Both the position numbers and the translations under genes were made by a program. This document shows positions 33,701 to 41,659 of a stretch of DNA of 55,916 nt, in pieces. Where the stretch lies: the NCBI GenBank assembly GCA_029266035.1, contig JAJUFH010000021.1, forward strand, positions 1 to 55,916, given 5' to 3'. This DNA is from Sinomicrobium sp. GTDB taxonomy: Bacteria; Bacteroidota; Bacteroidia; Flavobacteriales; Flavobacteriaceae. The notes below the pieces were generated by a model. It saw only the letters and a list, made by a program, of their open reading frames with translations, searched no databases and was not told the DNA's origin. Numbering within the stretch: the first letter of the stretch is position 1; every line of letters begins with the position of its first letter.

Positions 33701-35180
33701 TGCCGTTGATCTTTTTGGACAAACTTTTAAATTTGACAATGTAAATCTCACCGATACCAAGTATAAAACAACCGCCTCGCTGAATGGAACCATTACGCAT
33801 AACCATTTTTCTGATTGGTATCTCGATCTCGGACTGGATACGGGTGGGAAGCGTTTTTTGGCACTCAATACTCCAGAGACAGAAGAGGAATTGTTTTACG
33901 GCACAGGCTTTATCAATGGGGAAGCCCAGATTTATGGACTCACAGACGAACTCACTATCAAGATGTTTGCCGCTACGGCTAGAGGGACATCGCTGAAGAT
34001 TCCTCTCGACAATGAGGTGACCGTTGGAGATGCTTCTTTTATCAATTTTATAGACAAAAATGGCGAAACCTCTTTTAGCTCCGACGAGCGAGAGTTACAG
34101 AGCTACAAGGGACTCGAACTGGAATTTGATCTAGATATAAATCCGGAAGCGGAAGTAGAAATTGTGATAGATAAAGAATTGGGAAGTTCGCTAAGGGGGC
34201 GTGGTGCAGGAAATATACTGTTAGAGATTAACACCAACGGTAAATTTAGGATGTGGGGAGATTTTACAACCTATAGTGGAGATTACAATTTTAAATATGG
34301 AGGGATTATAGAGAAGAAGTTTAAGGTAAAACCCGGAGGGTTTATGAGCTGGAATGGGGATCCGCTCAGAGCTAATGTAAACCTAGAGGCAGTGTACAAT
34401 CTGAATGCCAATCCGGCGGTTTTATTAGACAACAATTCGGTGACGCGCAAGATAGAGACCGATCTTATTATAAAGCTGAATGGGGAATTGCTACAACCTG
34501 ATATCGACTTCGATATTCAATTTCCGGGTACCAATGCTGTTATAAATTCGGAGTTGCAATACAAGCTCGACGACAAGAGCAAGAGGGAGTTACAAGCACT
34601 TTCACTCTTGTCGCAGGGAGCGTTTATCAATAACGAGATCAATATAAGTGGAGGAGGAGTAGCTGGGAATTTTATCGAGTCGGGTTTTAGTATGCTCAAT
34701 GATATACTGAACTCTGGCGATGGTAAATTTGATATAGGTCTGTCGTACGAACTCGGTACAAGAGATCCCAATCTCGATTTTGAGACCAGAGACAGGTTTG
34801 GGGTAACGGTTTCTACTCAGATAAGCGACCGCATACTGTTGAACGGCAAAATTGGGGTACCTATAGGAGGTGTGGCAGAAACTGCAGTGGCGGGTGATGT
34901 TGAGGTACAAATACTCCTCAATGAAGACGGTACGCTGAGAGCTCGTATCTTCAATAGAGAAAACGAGATTCAGCAATGGCTGGCCGATCGGATAGGTTAT
35001 ACTCAAGGAGCGGGTTTGTCGTATCAGGTAGACTTTAATACCTTTCGGGAATTGCTCCAAAAGGTATTTACGCCCAAAGAAAAGAAAAGCAGGGAAGCCT
35101 CTCCCAAGGAGGCTACTTCTGCCGAAACTATGGGCAATGGTTTGGTGAGATTCGGAAATAAGACAAGTAGCGGAAACTGA
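30717..35180 (+). CDS. tamB: TamB-like translocation and assembly module protein
   Basis: A 1487-residue AsmA/TamB-type bridge protein. One N-terminal membrane span (about 7-27) anchors it in the inner membrane. The long middle is repeated beta-strand (Taco/AsmA-like) expected to form a periplasm-crossing groove. The C-terminal DUF490/TamB domain runs from about 1080 (GRGAGNILLEINTNGKFRMWGDF) to 1460. Such proteins move phospholipids and support outer-membrane protein assembly. The only usable start is TTG at 30717, since a TAA lies six codons upstream in frame. The C-terminal tail is Lys/Ser-rich. No tamA gene lies in the window. Confidence 0.93.
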   Translation: MRKIVVRLFIALFLLLIGLSVFLVLPPVQTAIAKKVTAVLNEDFGTDIEVRKVYISFWGSVSLRDIYIADHHQDTLISVGRLNTSLLSVRNIKSMINGKLNFGDIDMQGVYFHLKTYEGEESTNLDNFVAKLEGQDTTRTKTSTFLLTTSEIQLEDARFRITDSNAKKPDILYFKELNAEVEDFKIEGPEVDANVRQLGFVADRGIRVENLKTNFSYSLNQMDFKELSIETPRSSIRGELSFLYQREDMSDFLNKVKIKGSFSNATIAFDEVNVFYNEFGGGRQVTFSSEVDGVLNRLHTTNLRVTTDNTSINGDFDFKGLFSPDIPFRIDADISWVSSNYYQLTGLLPNILGHALPSTLAKLGQFKASGKAVITKNAVKTDLELETELGKGSSKLELTDIDDIDNASYTGSISMTDFDLGEFIEIEKLGKTSLHVDVDGKGFTKENLNTEIIGEVNSLAYNAYHYKDIAVAGVVKDQLFDGSLVSMDENLEMNFEGLADLSGEENQFDFRASITHADLRALHFVSRDSISIFSGDISMNISGNDVDNLKGEIGFLETSYKNQNDNYYFEDFKIISVIDETGRVLTVDSPEIINGFMKGNFSFRELGKIVQNSVGSIYTNYSPHDIMPDQYVDFNFFINSKIIEVFFPEIKLGKNTYIKGEMIADEGDFRLNFRSPNIDAFGSKIENIDLQIDNKNPLFNTYVEVGEIHTGFYDISNFNLINTTIKDTLLFRTEFRGGDGGKDEYNLNFYHTITPDNKSVIGFKRSEIGFKGNKWLLNKDNNRQNRVVFNQTLDTVTIEKVVMNHEEEQINLQGKIIDSTYKDLSVLFRNVNLDKVTPDIDNLSLKGLVNGEFYVLQQRDNYFPSSSLRIDNFTLNNIDLGNFDVGIVGSQNLSSYGIDAVIQKGNSKVLDVVGNVSFDNNTPSMDVEMKLSGLNMTAFSKLGKDVISDIRGYVSGDAHLTGTFKKPDLSGQLQLQDAGMKIPYLNVDLDFAPNTAVDLFGQTFKFDNVNLTDTKYKTTASLNGTITHNHFSDWYLDLGLDTGGKRFLALNTPETEEELFYGTGFINGEAQIYGLTDELTIKMFAATARGTSLKIPLDNEVTVGDASFINFIDKNGETSFSSDERELQSYKGLELEFDLDINPEAEVEIVIDKELGSSLRGRGAGNILLEINTNGKFRMWGDFTTYSGDYNFKYGGIIEKKFKVKPGGFMSWNGDPLRANVNLEAVYNLNANPAVLLDNNSVTRKIETDLIIKLNGELLQPDIDFDIQFPGTNAVINSELQYKLDDKSKRELQALSLLSQGAFINNEINISGGGVAGNFIESGFSMLNDILNSGDGKFDIGLSYELGTRDPNLDFETRDRFGVTVSTQISDRILLNGKIGVPIGGVAETAVAGDVEVQILLNEDGTLRARIFNRENEIQQWLADRIGYTQGAGLSYQVDFNTFRELLQKVFTPKEKKSREASPKEATSAETMGNGLVRFGNKTSSGN

Positions 35181-35203
35181 TGGAATTGTATCTGAATTTT
35201 CGG

Positions 35204-37036
35204 CTACATTACATCTTTTTTAATGCGATTCCAAACAGCCATAAGTAGTATGCCCGATATCAATACAAGAGCAGTAAGCCCTATGGCCATCGGATAATTT
35301 CCGTATATCCAGTAACCTGTGGCAAACAAGCAGGAATATATAAGTATGCAGCCCAGTATTGTGGCGAGTATTCCCGATGGTACTGCCCATTTTTGTCTCC
35401 CATCTACAATATTGACATCTTCAGCACGAGCTTGGTCTGTGATTTTTTTCCAGCCCGGTCCTCCCGGCTGTGTTGTCTGATAAAAACTGTAAAGCACTTC
35501 TTTGTCTTCCGGTTTGGTGATAAAGGTGACGATCAGCCATACGAGAGTGGTTATAATTACTGTAATGGGAAGCGTAGCCCACGAAGGGAATACTCCAGCG
35601 GTGAGCGTGCCGTCTGTCGCCGTACTTCCGAAGAGGAAACTCCCGAGGGGAGACAAGGTAAACACCATACTAATAATGGCAGCGGTAAACATTACCGAAA
35701 TTTCACTCCAAGCATTGATGCGCCACCAGAACCATCGAAGTATATATACCAATCCTGTTCCGGCTCCAAACATGAGGATGATGTCGAACAGCTGCTTGGC
35801 ATTGGTGAGCAGAAGCGCAAGTATAGCACTTGTTACCATAAGTAGTACGGTAGCTAATCGCCCAATATTGACCAGTTCTTTTTCCGAGGCATTTTTCCGA
35901 AGATTCTGTCTGTAAAAATCATTGACAATATATGAAGAACCCCAGTTGAGTTGGGTTGAAATAGTACTCATATAGGCTGCTCCGAGAGAGGCGAGTACCA
36001 CACCCAGCAAACCACTGGGAAGTTTGGTCAGCATAGCCGAATAGGCCAGATCGTGTCCTAATTTACTTTCTTCTACATTTGGAAAGGCCTGATGTATACT
36101 TGCTATATCGGGAAATACGACGAGTGAGGCTAGTGCTACTAATATCCACGGCCATGGGCGGACGGCATAGTGCATAATATTGAAAAAGAAGGTAGAGGCT
36201 ATGGCGTGATTCTCGTTTTTAGCAGCCAGCATACGCTGAGCGATATATCCTCCACCTCCCGGCTCGGAGCCCGGATACCACGAGCTCCACCACTGCACGG
36301 CCAATGGGATAATGAGAATGGTAATCAGAGCTTCCTTATCCGAAAAATCGGGGAGTATAGAGATTTTGTCGATTACATTCTCATGCTGAATCATTTTGGT
36401 TATTCCTCCTACTTCTGGGATATTAACGAGATAATAGGCCGCACCTATTGCCCCGACCATAGCCACAAAAAACAATATAAAATCGGTGTATACAACTCCT
36501 CTGAAACCTCCTATAGCACTAAAGATAACGGTGACAACACCCCCGATTAACAGAGTTTGTACAGGGGTGAGCCCCAGCATTACACTGGCTATTTTAATAG
36601 CAGCAAGGTTTACTGCGGCAAGCGTAATGACATTAAAGAAAAAACCGAGGTATATCGATCGAAAGCCCCTGAGGAATTTGGCGGGTTTACCTCCGTAGCG
36701 CAGTTCGTAAAATTCCATATCGGTAAGCACATTAGATTTTCGCCATAGCTTGGCGTAAATAAACACTGTAGACAAGCCCGTGAGGAGAAAGGCCCACCAA
36801 GTCCAGTTTCCCGAAACCCCACTTCCTCTTACCAGGTCGGTAACAAGGTTGGGTGTGTCTGTAGAGAAAGTGGTGGCAACCATAGAAAAACCGAGAAGCC
36901 ACCAAGGCATACTCCTTCCCGAAAGAAAGTATTCTGTAGTGTTCTTTCCTGAAGATCGGGAAACGAGAAGCCCTACGAGAAGGGTAATAGCAAACAACCC
37001 GATAATAATTGAATAATCTAATGTTGAAAGTTTCAT
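35204..37036 (-). CDS. Sodium:solute symporter (SSS family)
   Basis: A 610-residue inner-membrane transporter with about 14-15 spans. Family features include YFLSGRSMPWWLLGFSMVAT near residue 36-55, the GFRGVVYTDFILFF segment (180-193) and LGAAYMSTISTQLNWGSSYIVND around 355-377. SSS members couple sodium to uptake of sugars, amino acids or vitamins; the substrate cannot be told from sequence alone. The neighbouring nagB remnant and GlcNAc-type kinase gene make an amino sugar plausible. It converges on tamB with a 23-base gap. Confidence 0.93.
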   Translation of the reverse strand: MKLSTLDYSIIIGLFAITLLVGLLVSRSSGKNTTEYFLSGRSMPWWLLGFSMVATTFSTDTPNLVTDLVRGSGVSGNWTWWAFLLTGLSTVFIYAKLWRKSNVLTDMEFYELRYGGKPAKFLRGFRSIYLGFFFNVITLAAVNLAAIKIASVMLGLTPVQTLLIGGVVTVIFSAIGGFRGVVYTDFILFFVAMVGAIGAAYYLVNIPEVGGITKMIQHENVIDKISILPDFSDKEALITILIIPLAVQWWSSWYPGSEPGGGGYIAQRMLAAKNENHAIASTFFFNIMHYAVRPWPWILVALASLVVFPDIASIHQAFPNVEESKLGHDLAYSAMLTKLPSGLLGVVLASLGAAYMSTISTQLNWGSSYIVNDFYRQNLRKNASEKELVNIGRLATVLLMVTSAILALLLTNAKQLFDIILMFGAGTGLVYILRWFWWRINAWSEISVMFTAAIISMVFTLSPLGSFLFGSTATDGTLTAGVFPSWATLPITVIITTLVWLIVTFITKPEDKEVLYSFYQTTQPGGPGWKKITDQARAEDVNIVDGRQKWAVPSGILATILGCILIYSCLFATGYWIYGNYPMAIGLTALVLISGILLMAVWNRIKKDVM

Positions 37037-37432
37037 AAAGTTGTAGTTAGTCGTTTTGCTTGTTGATATTAAAAGTGCTCAGCCAAGACACTTAACGCAT
37101 CAGATTCGCTATCTATAATTATACATTTGATTTTCATCGGTAAATTGTGCATTTAGAGGGCTATCTGAAGTTTGTTTACAGGGGTGAAACCCTAGTGAAA
37201 CGAACGTCAAAACTCAAAACGAGAGAAAAAATAGATGTAATTTTACTGATAACAAAATGTTTTTAAAAAAAATTAAAACTTCAAAATACTAATATTTATT
37301 GGTGTTAAAAGGATGTTATTGGTGCTGGTTTGACTGTTGTTTAGCTGAAAAATTTCCATCCACACGATCTAAACCATACTTTAGATTGCTGAAAAACTAT
37401 AATTCATTTCATTAGTTATTCGTCTGATTACG

Positions 37433-37744
37433 AAGGTGCTACGTTGTATAAAACCGGAATCTTATATGGACGATTGTTGGGTGTGGCTGTATCGCGGAGC
37501 ATGGCACGAGTGGGGTAGAGGAGATAGAATGGCTGTTTCTACGAGTCCCGATCAAGTGGTATAAAAGCGGAATGCTATACTGTTACATCAGTCGCAGAAA
37601 GATCGCGTAATGTTTCGGGGTGATGATTTCAGAGAATTTTGGGTTCGCGCTGAAGAGCAAAACAAAGCTACGGCCGGATTGTACGACGCTTTGGTACTCG
37701 CAGAATACGAGGCTATAGAAGCGTTTAAGCGATATTACTTTTAG
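37433..37744 (+). pseudogene. nagB: Decayed 3' end of a long Bacteroidota-type glucosamine-6-phosphate deaminase (nagB)
   Basis: About 100 codons in one frame resemble the C-terminal end of the roughly 640-residue NagB/LmbE-fusion proteins of Bacteroidota. Readable marks are WVWLYRGAWHEW, MAVSTSPDQV, HQSQKDRVMF, REFWVRAEEQNKATA and LAEYEAIEAF, then a natural TAG. A TAA stop (37562-37564) interrupts the frame at a place where one base change would restore a sense codon. Upstream, at 37400, the frame is closed and no isomerase domain or deacetylase motif is seen. The gene is therefore a truncated remnant. Assignment rests on my memory of the family's C-terminus. Confidence 0.7.
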
Positions 37745-37792
37745 TATTGTAGATTATTGTATGAACAGTCAAAGGGTTTATAGGGATGTGAT

Positions 37793-38003
37793 TTATTGCT
37801 TTTGAATCCGCTTTTCTAAGTTGTTAAACCAATCTTTTTCTAACAGAGGAAACTGTTGTTTTAGAGGAATTTGGAAGACAGTGTCCAAATGGAAAATAAT
37901 AGTTATTAAAGTAGTCTCCGACGGTTGAGTTTATCTTTCGCGTAAAGGTGTTGAAGCTAAACGTAAAAAGTTTTCAACGAAAACGTTAGAGATTTCCAAA
38001 CAC
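37793..38003 (-). pseudogene. Unidentified coding remnant
   Basis: On the minus strand one frame stays open for 45 codons, ending in a natural-looking tail (VFQIPLKQQFPLLEKDWFNN, then LEKRIQKQ and TAA at 37793-37795). Upstream of an in-frame TAA (37931-37933) it continues for about 23 codons (NVFVENFLRLASTPLRER). No ATG is present. The composition looks coding, but I do not recognise the family. It converges on the nagB remnant. The remaining parts of the gap (37037-37432) hold nothing I can support. Confidence 0.35.
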
Positions 38004-38037
38004 GAGCAATAAGGTTTTTATGTAGAAAATTATTAGA

Positions 38038-38045
38038 TATATTTG
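38038..38045 (+). promoter_or_regulatory. -7 element of pfkA
   Basis: TATATTTG matches TAnnTTTG, 23 bases before the ATG at 38069 and 14 before the alternative ATG at 38060. Confidence 0.4.
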
Positions 38046-38068
38046 ATAGCTTCATTAAAATGGAATAT

Positions 38069-39055
38069 ATGTCAAACAACATAAAGAAGATCGCTGTACT
38101 GACTTCCGGAGGGGATGCTCCGGGGATGAATGCAGCTATCCGTTCTGTAGTTCGTACCTGTGCGTACCACAATGTGGGATGCGTGGGAATATACAGGGGA
38201 TACCAGGGGATGATAGAAGGAGATTTTAAAGAGATGAATGCCCGTAGTGTAAACAATATCATCAACCGAGGGGGTACCATTCTCAAATCGGCGAGATCGA
38301 CAGAATTTCAAACTCCTGAAGGGAGAGAGAAGGCTTATAAAAATCTATGCGACCACGATATTGATGCTTTTGTGGTAATAGGAGGTGATGGTTCTTTTAC
38401 CGGAGCTATGCTGTTTAGTGAATCTTATGATTTTCCGGTAATGGGTATTCCGGGAACTATAGACAACGATATTTACGGCACGAGTTTTACACTGGGATAC
38501 GATACTGCACTTAATACAGTAGTGGAAGCCATAGATAAGATCAGAGATACGGCTATTTCGCACAACCGCCTGTTTTTTGTGGAAGTCATGGGGAGAGATG
38601 CCGGGCATATAGCGCTGAATACAGGTTTGGGAGCCGGGGCAGAAGAAATTCTTATCCCCGAAGAGGATTTAGGTCTCGATCGTTTACTGGAATCTATGGA
38701 GCGAAGTAGACGGTCTGGAAAATCGTCGAGCATAGTAGTGGTGGCAGAGGGTGATAAAATAGGAAAAAACGTTTTTGAACTCAAAGATTACATAGAAGAT
38801 AACCTGCCTGATTACGACGTACGTGTTACGGTTTTAGGTCATATTCAAAGAGGAGGAAGACCCACTTGCTTCGACAGGGTGCTGGCCAGCCGTATGGGGG
38901 TTAAAGCCGTGGAGAGTTTGCTCGAAGGAAAAACTCATTATATGGTAGGACTTGTCAAAGATAAAATCGTATTAACGCCTCTGGATCAAGCAGTAAAAGG
39001 GAAGTCGAAGATTGATAGAGAACTCCTCAGGGTGTCTGATATTATGACCACCTGA
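38069..39055 (+). CDS. pfkA: ATP-dependent 6-phosphofructokinase
   Basis: A 328-residue glycolytic enzyme that phosphorylates fructose 6-phosphate. ATP is bound by LTSGGDAPGMNAAIRS and GGDGSFTGA; the catalytic loop is GTIDNDIYGTSFTLGYDTA with the catalytic Asp after TI. Gly at the GGDGS motif indicates the ATP type rather than the pyrophosphate type. The length equals the bacterial homotetramer (about 320). The start MSNNIKKIAVLTSGG was preferred over one three codons upstream. The gap gene follows after 50 bases, so a glycolytic operon is likely. Confidence 0.96.
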   Translation: MSNNIKKIAVLTSGGDAPGMNAAIRSVVRTCAYHNVGCVGIYRGYQGMIEGDFKEMNARSVNNIINRGGTILKSARSTEFQTPEGREKAYKNLCDHDIDAFVVIGGDGSFTGAMLFSESYDFPVMGIPGTIDNDIYGTSFTLGYDTALNTVVEAIDKIRDTAISHNRLFFVEVMGRDAGHIALNTGLGAGAEEILIPEEDLGLDRLLESMERSRRSGKSSSIVVVAEGDKIGKNVFELKDYIEDNLPDYDVRVTVLGHIQRGGRPTCFDRVLASRMGVKAVESLLEGKTHYMVGLVKDKIVLTPLDQAVKGKSKIDRELLRVSDIMTT

Positions 39056-39093
39056 TCACCTTGAGAGAGTTTGAAAATAAAATTTAATTCTAA

Positions 39094-40107
<1,014 letters not shown>

Positions 40108-40143
40108 TAAAAACCAAACAACCTCGTTTTACAAGAGTGTTAT

Positions 40144-40191
40144 AAGAGGCGGCAAACAGAGAATACGACGCGTTTGTCGGCTCTTGTTTTT
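40144..40191 (+). terminator. Terminator of the pfkA-gap unit
   Basis: A 14-base stem (one mismatch, one G-T pair) between AAGAGGCGGCAAAC (40144-40157) and GTTTGTCGGCTCTT (40172-40185), followed by GTTTTTG. It separates gap from the kinase gene, whose start lies 25 bases downstream. Confidence 0.75.
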
Positions 40192-40215
40192 GGGGTGTTG
40201 TAATAAACAGAAATT

Positions 40216-41073
40216 ATGATATTGGTTGTTGATAGCGGTGCTACAAAATCAGACTGGATTGCCCTTGATGAAGCGGGGAATAAGTTATTTCTTACCAGAA
40301 CTCTCGGTCTCAGTCCAGAGGTGCTTACCAAAGAAATTATAGCGGAGCGGCTTGCCAATAACTTCGAGCTCAGCGATAACAGAGAAAAAGTAACGCAGCT
40401 TTATTTTTACGGTGCCGGCTGCGGTACCGATCGGATGAAAAATTATCTGACCAAGATATTTCAGAATTTCTTTGTGAATGCTAAGTTTTCCATAAAAGAG
40501 GATACCTATGCGGCTATTCACGCAACGGCAAATCCCGGGGAGCAGGCTATAGTCTGTATTCTCGGAACCGGTTCCAATTGCAGCTATTACGACGGACATG
40601 AGGTTTTTCAAAAGATTACCTCTCTCGGTTATATTCTGATGGACGATTGTAGTGGAAATTATTTTGGACGTCAGTTGCTCAGAGATTATTACTATCACAG
40701 GATGCCTGAAGGCTTAGCTCACAAGTTTTCAGAGGCCTACGAGCTCGATGCGGATGTCATTAAAAACAATCTCTACAAAGAACCTAATCCCAACACCTAT
40801 CTCGCTACCTTTGCGAGGTTTGTCATCGAAAATAGACAATACGAATACAGTCGTAAACTCATACGTAAAGGCATGCAGTTGTTTATCGACAACGCCATTC
40901 GTCAATACGAGCAGGCCGATACTGTAGCTATACACTTTATAGGAAGTATAGCTTTTTATCTTCAGGAAGAGCTAAGGGAAATAATGGCGGAAAACAAGTT
41001 GACCGTTGGGAGAATACTGAGACGTCCCATCGATAATCTAGTGGAATATCACAGGAATATCGCTTCTAATTAG
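40216..41073 (+). CDS. BadF/BadG-type kinase, likely N-acetylglucosamine kinase
   Basis: A 285-residue ASKHA-fold kinase. The first phosphate loop is VVDSGATKSDW (4-14), the second ILGTGSNCSYYDG (115-127), and GYILMDDCSGNYFGRQLLRDYY is the family's adenosine-side motif. BadF/BadG-family members of this size in Bacteroidota are annotated as N-acetylglucosamine kinases. Supporting context is the nagB remnant 2.5 kb upstream and the symporter gene. No enzyme assay evidence can be inferred, so the substrate stays probable only. It converges on ridA with a shared terminator. Confidence 0.87.
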   Translation: MILVVDSGATKSDWIALDEAGNKLFLTRTLGLSPEVLTKEIIAERLANNFELSDNREKVTQLYFYGAGCGTDRMKNYLTKIFQNFFVNAKFSIKEDTYAAIHATANPGEQAIVCILGTGSNCSYYDGHEVFQKITSLGYILMDDCSGNYFGRQLLRDYYYHRMPEGLAHKFSEAYELDADVIKNNLYKEPNPNTYLATFARFVIENRQYEYSRKLIRKGMQLFIDNAIRQYEQADTVAIHFIGSIAFYLQEELREIMAENKLTVGRILRRPIDNLVEYHRNIASN

Positions 41074-41099
41074 GTGAGACTCATAAATAAAACTATCAG

Positions 41100-41147
41100 A
41101 TTACTGGGTGTGATAAAATAATAATTACTACACCCAGTAATTGTTTT
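41100..41147. terminator. Terminator between the kinase and RidA genes
   Basis: A perfect 12-base stem, ATTACTGGGTGT (41100-41111) with ACACCCAGTAAT (41130-41141), with a T-rich stretch behind it. Confidence 0.8.
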
Positions 41148-41527
41148 TACAACACTGCTATCATCGATATTTCTACATTGACAAATTTGGGTAGGTTGGC
41201 TACCTCTACAGTCTCTCGAGCTGGAGCATTTTCTTCGTTGAAGTAGCTGGCATACACCTCATTGATACGCGAAAAATTGTTCATGTCACTGATAAATATA
41301 GACGATTTTACAACGTTTTCAAAAGTCATTCCAGCTGTCTTGAGAATGGCTTCGAGGTTTTGCATTACTCTGGTTGTCTCTTCCTCTACAGACCCTGAAA
41401 CAAGTGTTCCGCTCTCGGGATCCAAAGGAATCTGTCCCGAGATATAAAGCGTATTTCCAGCGAGTACCGCCTGATTATACGGTCCAATAGGAGCCGGAGC
41501 CTGATCGGTGTTTATAATCTTTTTCAT
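41147..41527 (-). CDS. ridA: RidA family enamine/imine deaminase
   Basis: A 126-residue trimeric enzyme that hydrolyses reactive enamines/imines from PLP-enzyme side reactions. The family signatures PIGPYNQAV (17-25), YISGQIPLDPESG (32-44), the catalytic Arg in APARETVEVANLPK and the end VNVEISMIAV are present. It is cytoplasmic. The gene lies between the kinase gene and lptD, separated from the latter by a pyrimidine-rich repeat. Confidence 0.95.
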   Translation of the reverse strand: MKKIINTDQAPAPIGPYNQAVLAGNTLYISGQIPLDPESGTLVSGSVEEETTRVMQNLEAILKTAGMTFENVVKSSIFISDMNNFSRINEVYASYFNEENAPARETVEVANLPKFVNVEISMIAVL

Positions 41528-41570
41528 TTCAAAAGTTTTAGGTTACACTATATTTTTGTTTACAGTCACA

Positions 41571-41659
41571 ATCTCCTCATCTCCCCATCACCAAATCCCT
41601 CCATCACCTCATCTCCGCATCACAAAGTCTCCGCCTCACCCCATCTCAAAATCACCTCC
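41571..41659. repeat. Degenerate short tandem repeat next to the lptD stop
   Basis: About eleven imperfect units of 7-10 bases based on ATCWCCNC (such as ATCTCCTC, ATCTCCCC, ATCACCTC, ATCTCCGC). The stretch is almost free of G on the plus strand, and the last units run into the final codons of lptD. It is likely to vary in copy number. Confidence 0.75.

Noticed and set aside
37446-37580. Pair of similar stretches (GTATAAAA-CGGAAT) about 113 bases apart
   Set aside because: They fall in different reading frames of the nagB remnant and share only about 22 bases with 4 mismatches; probably chance.
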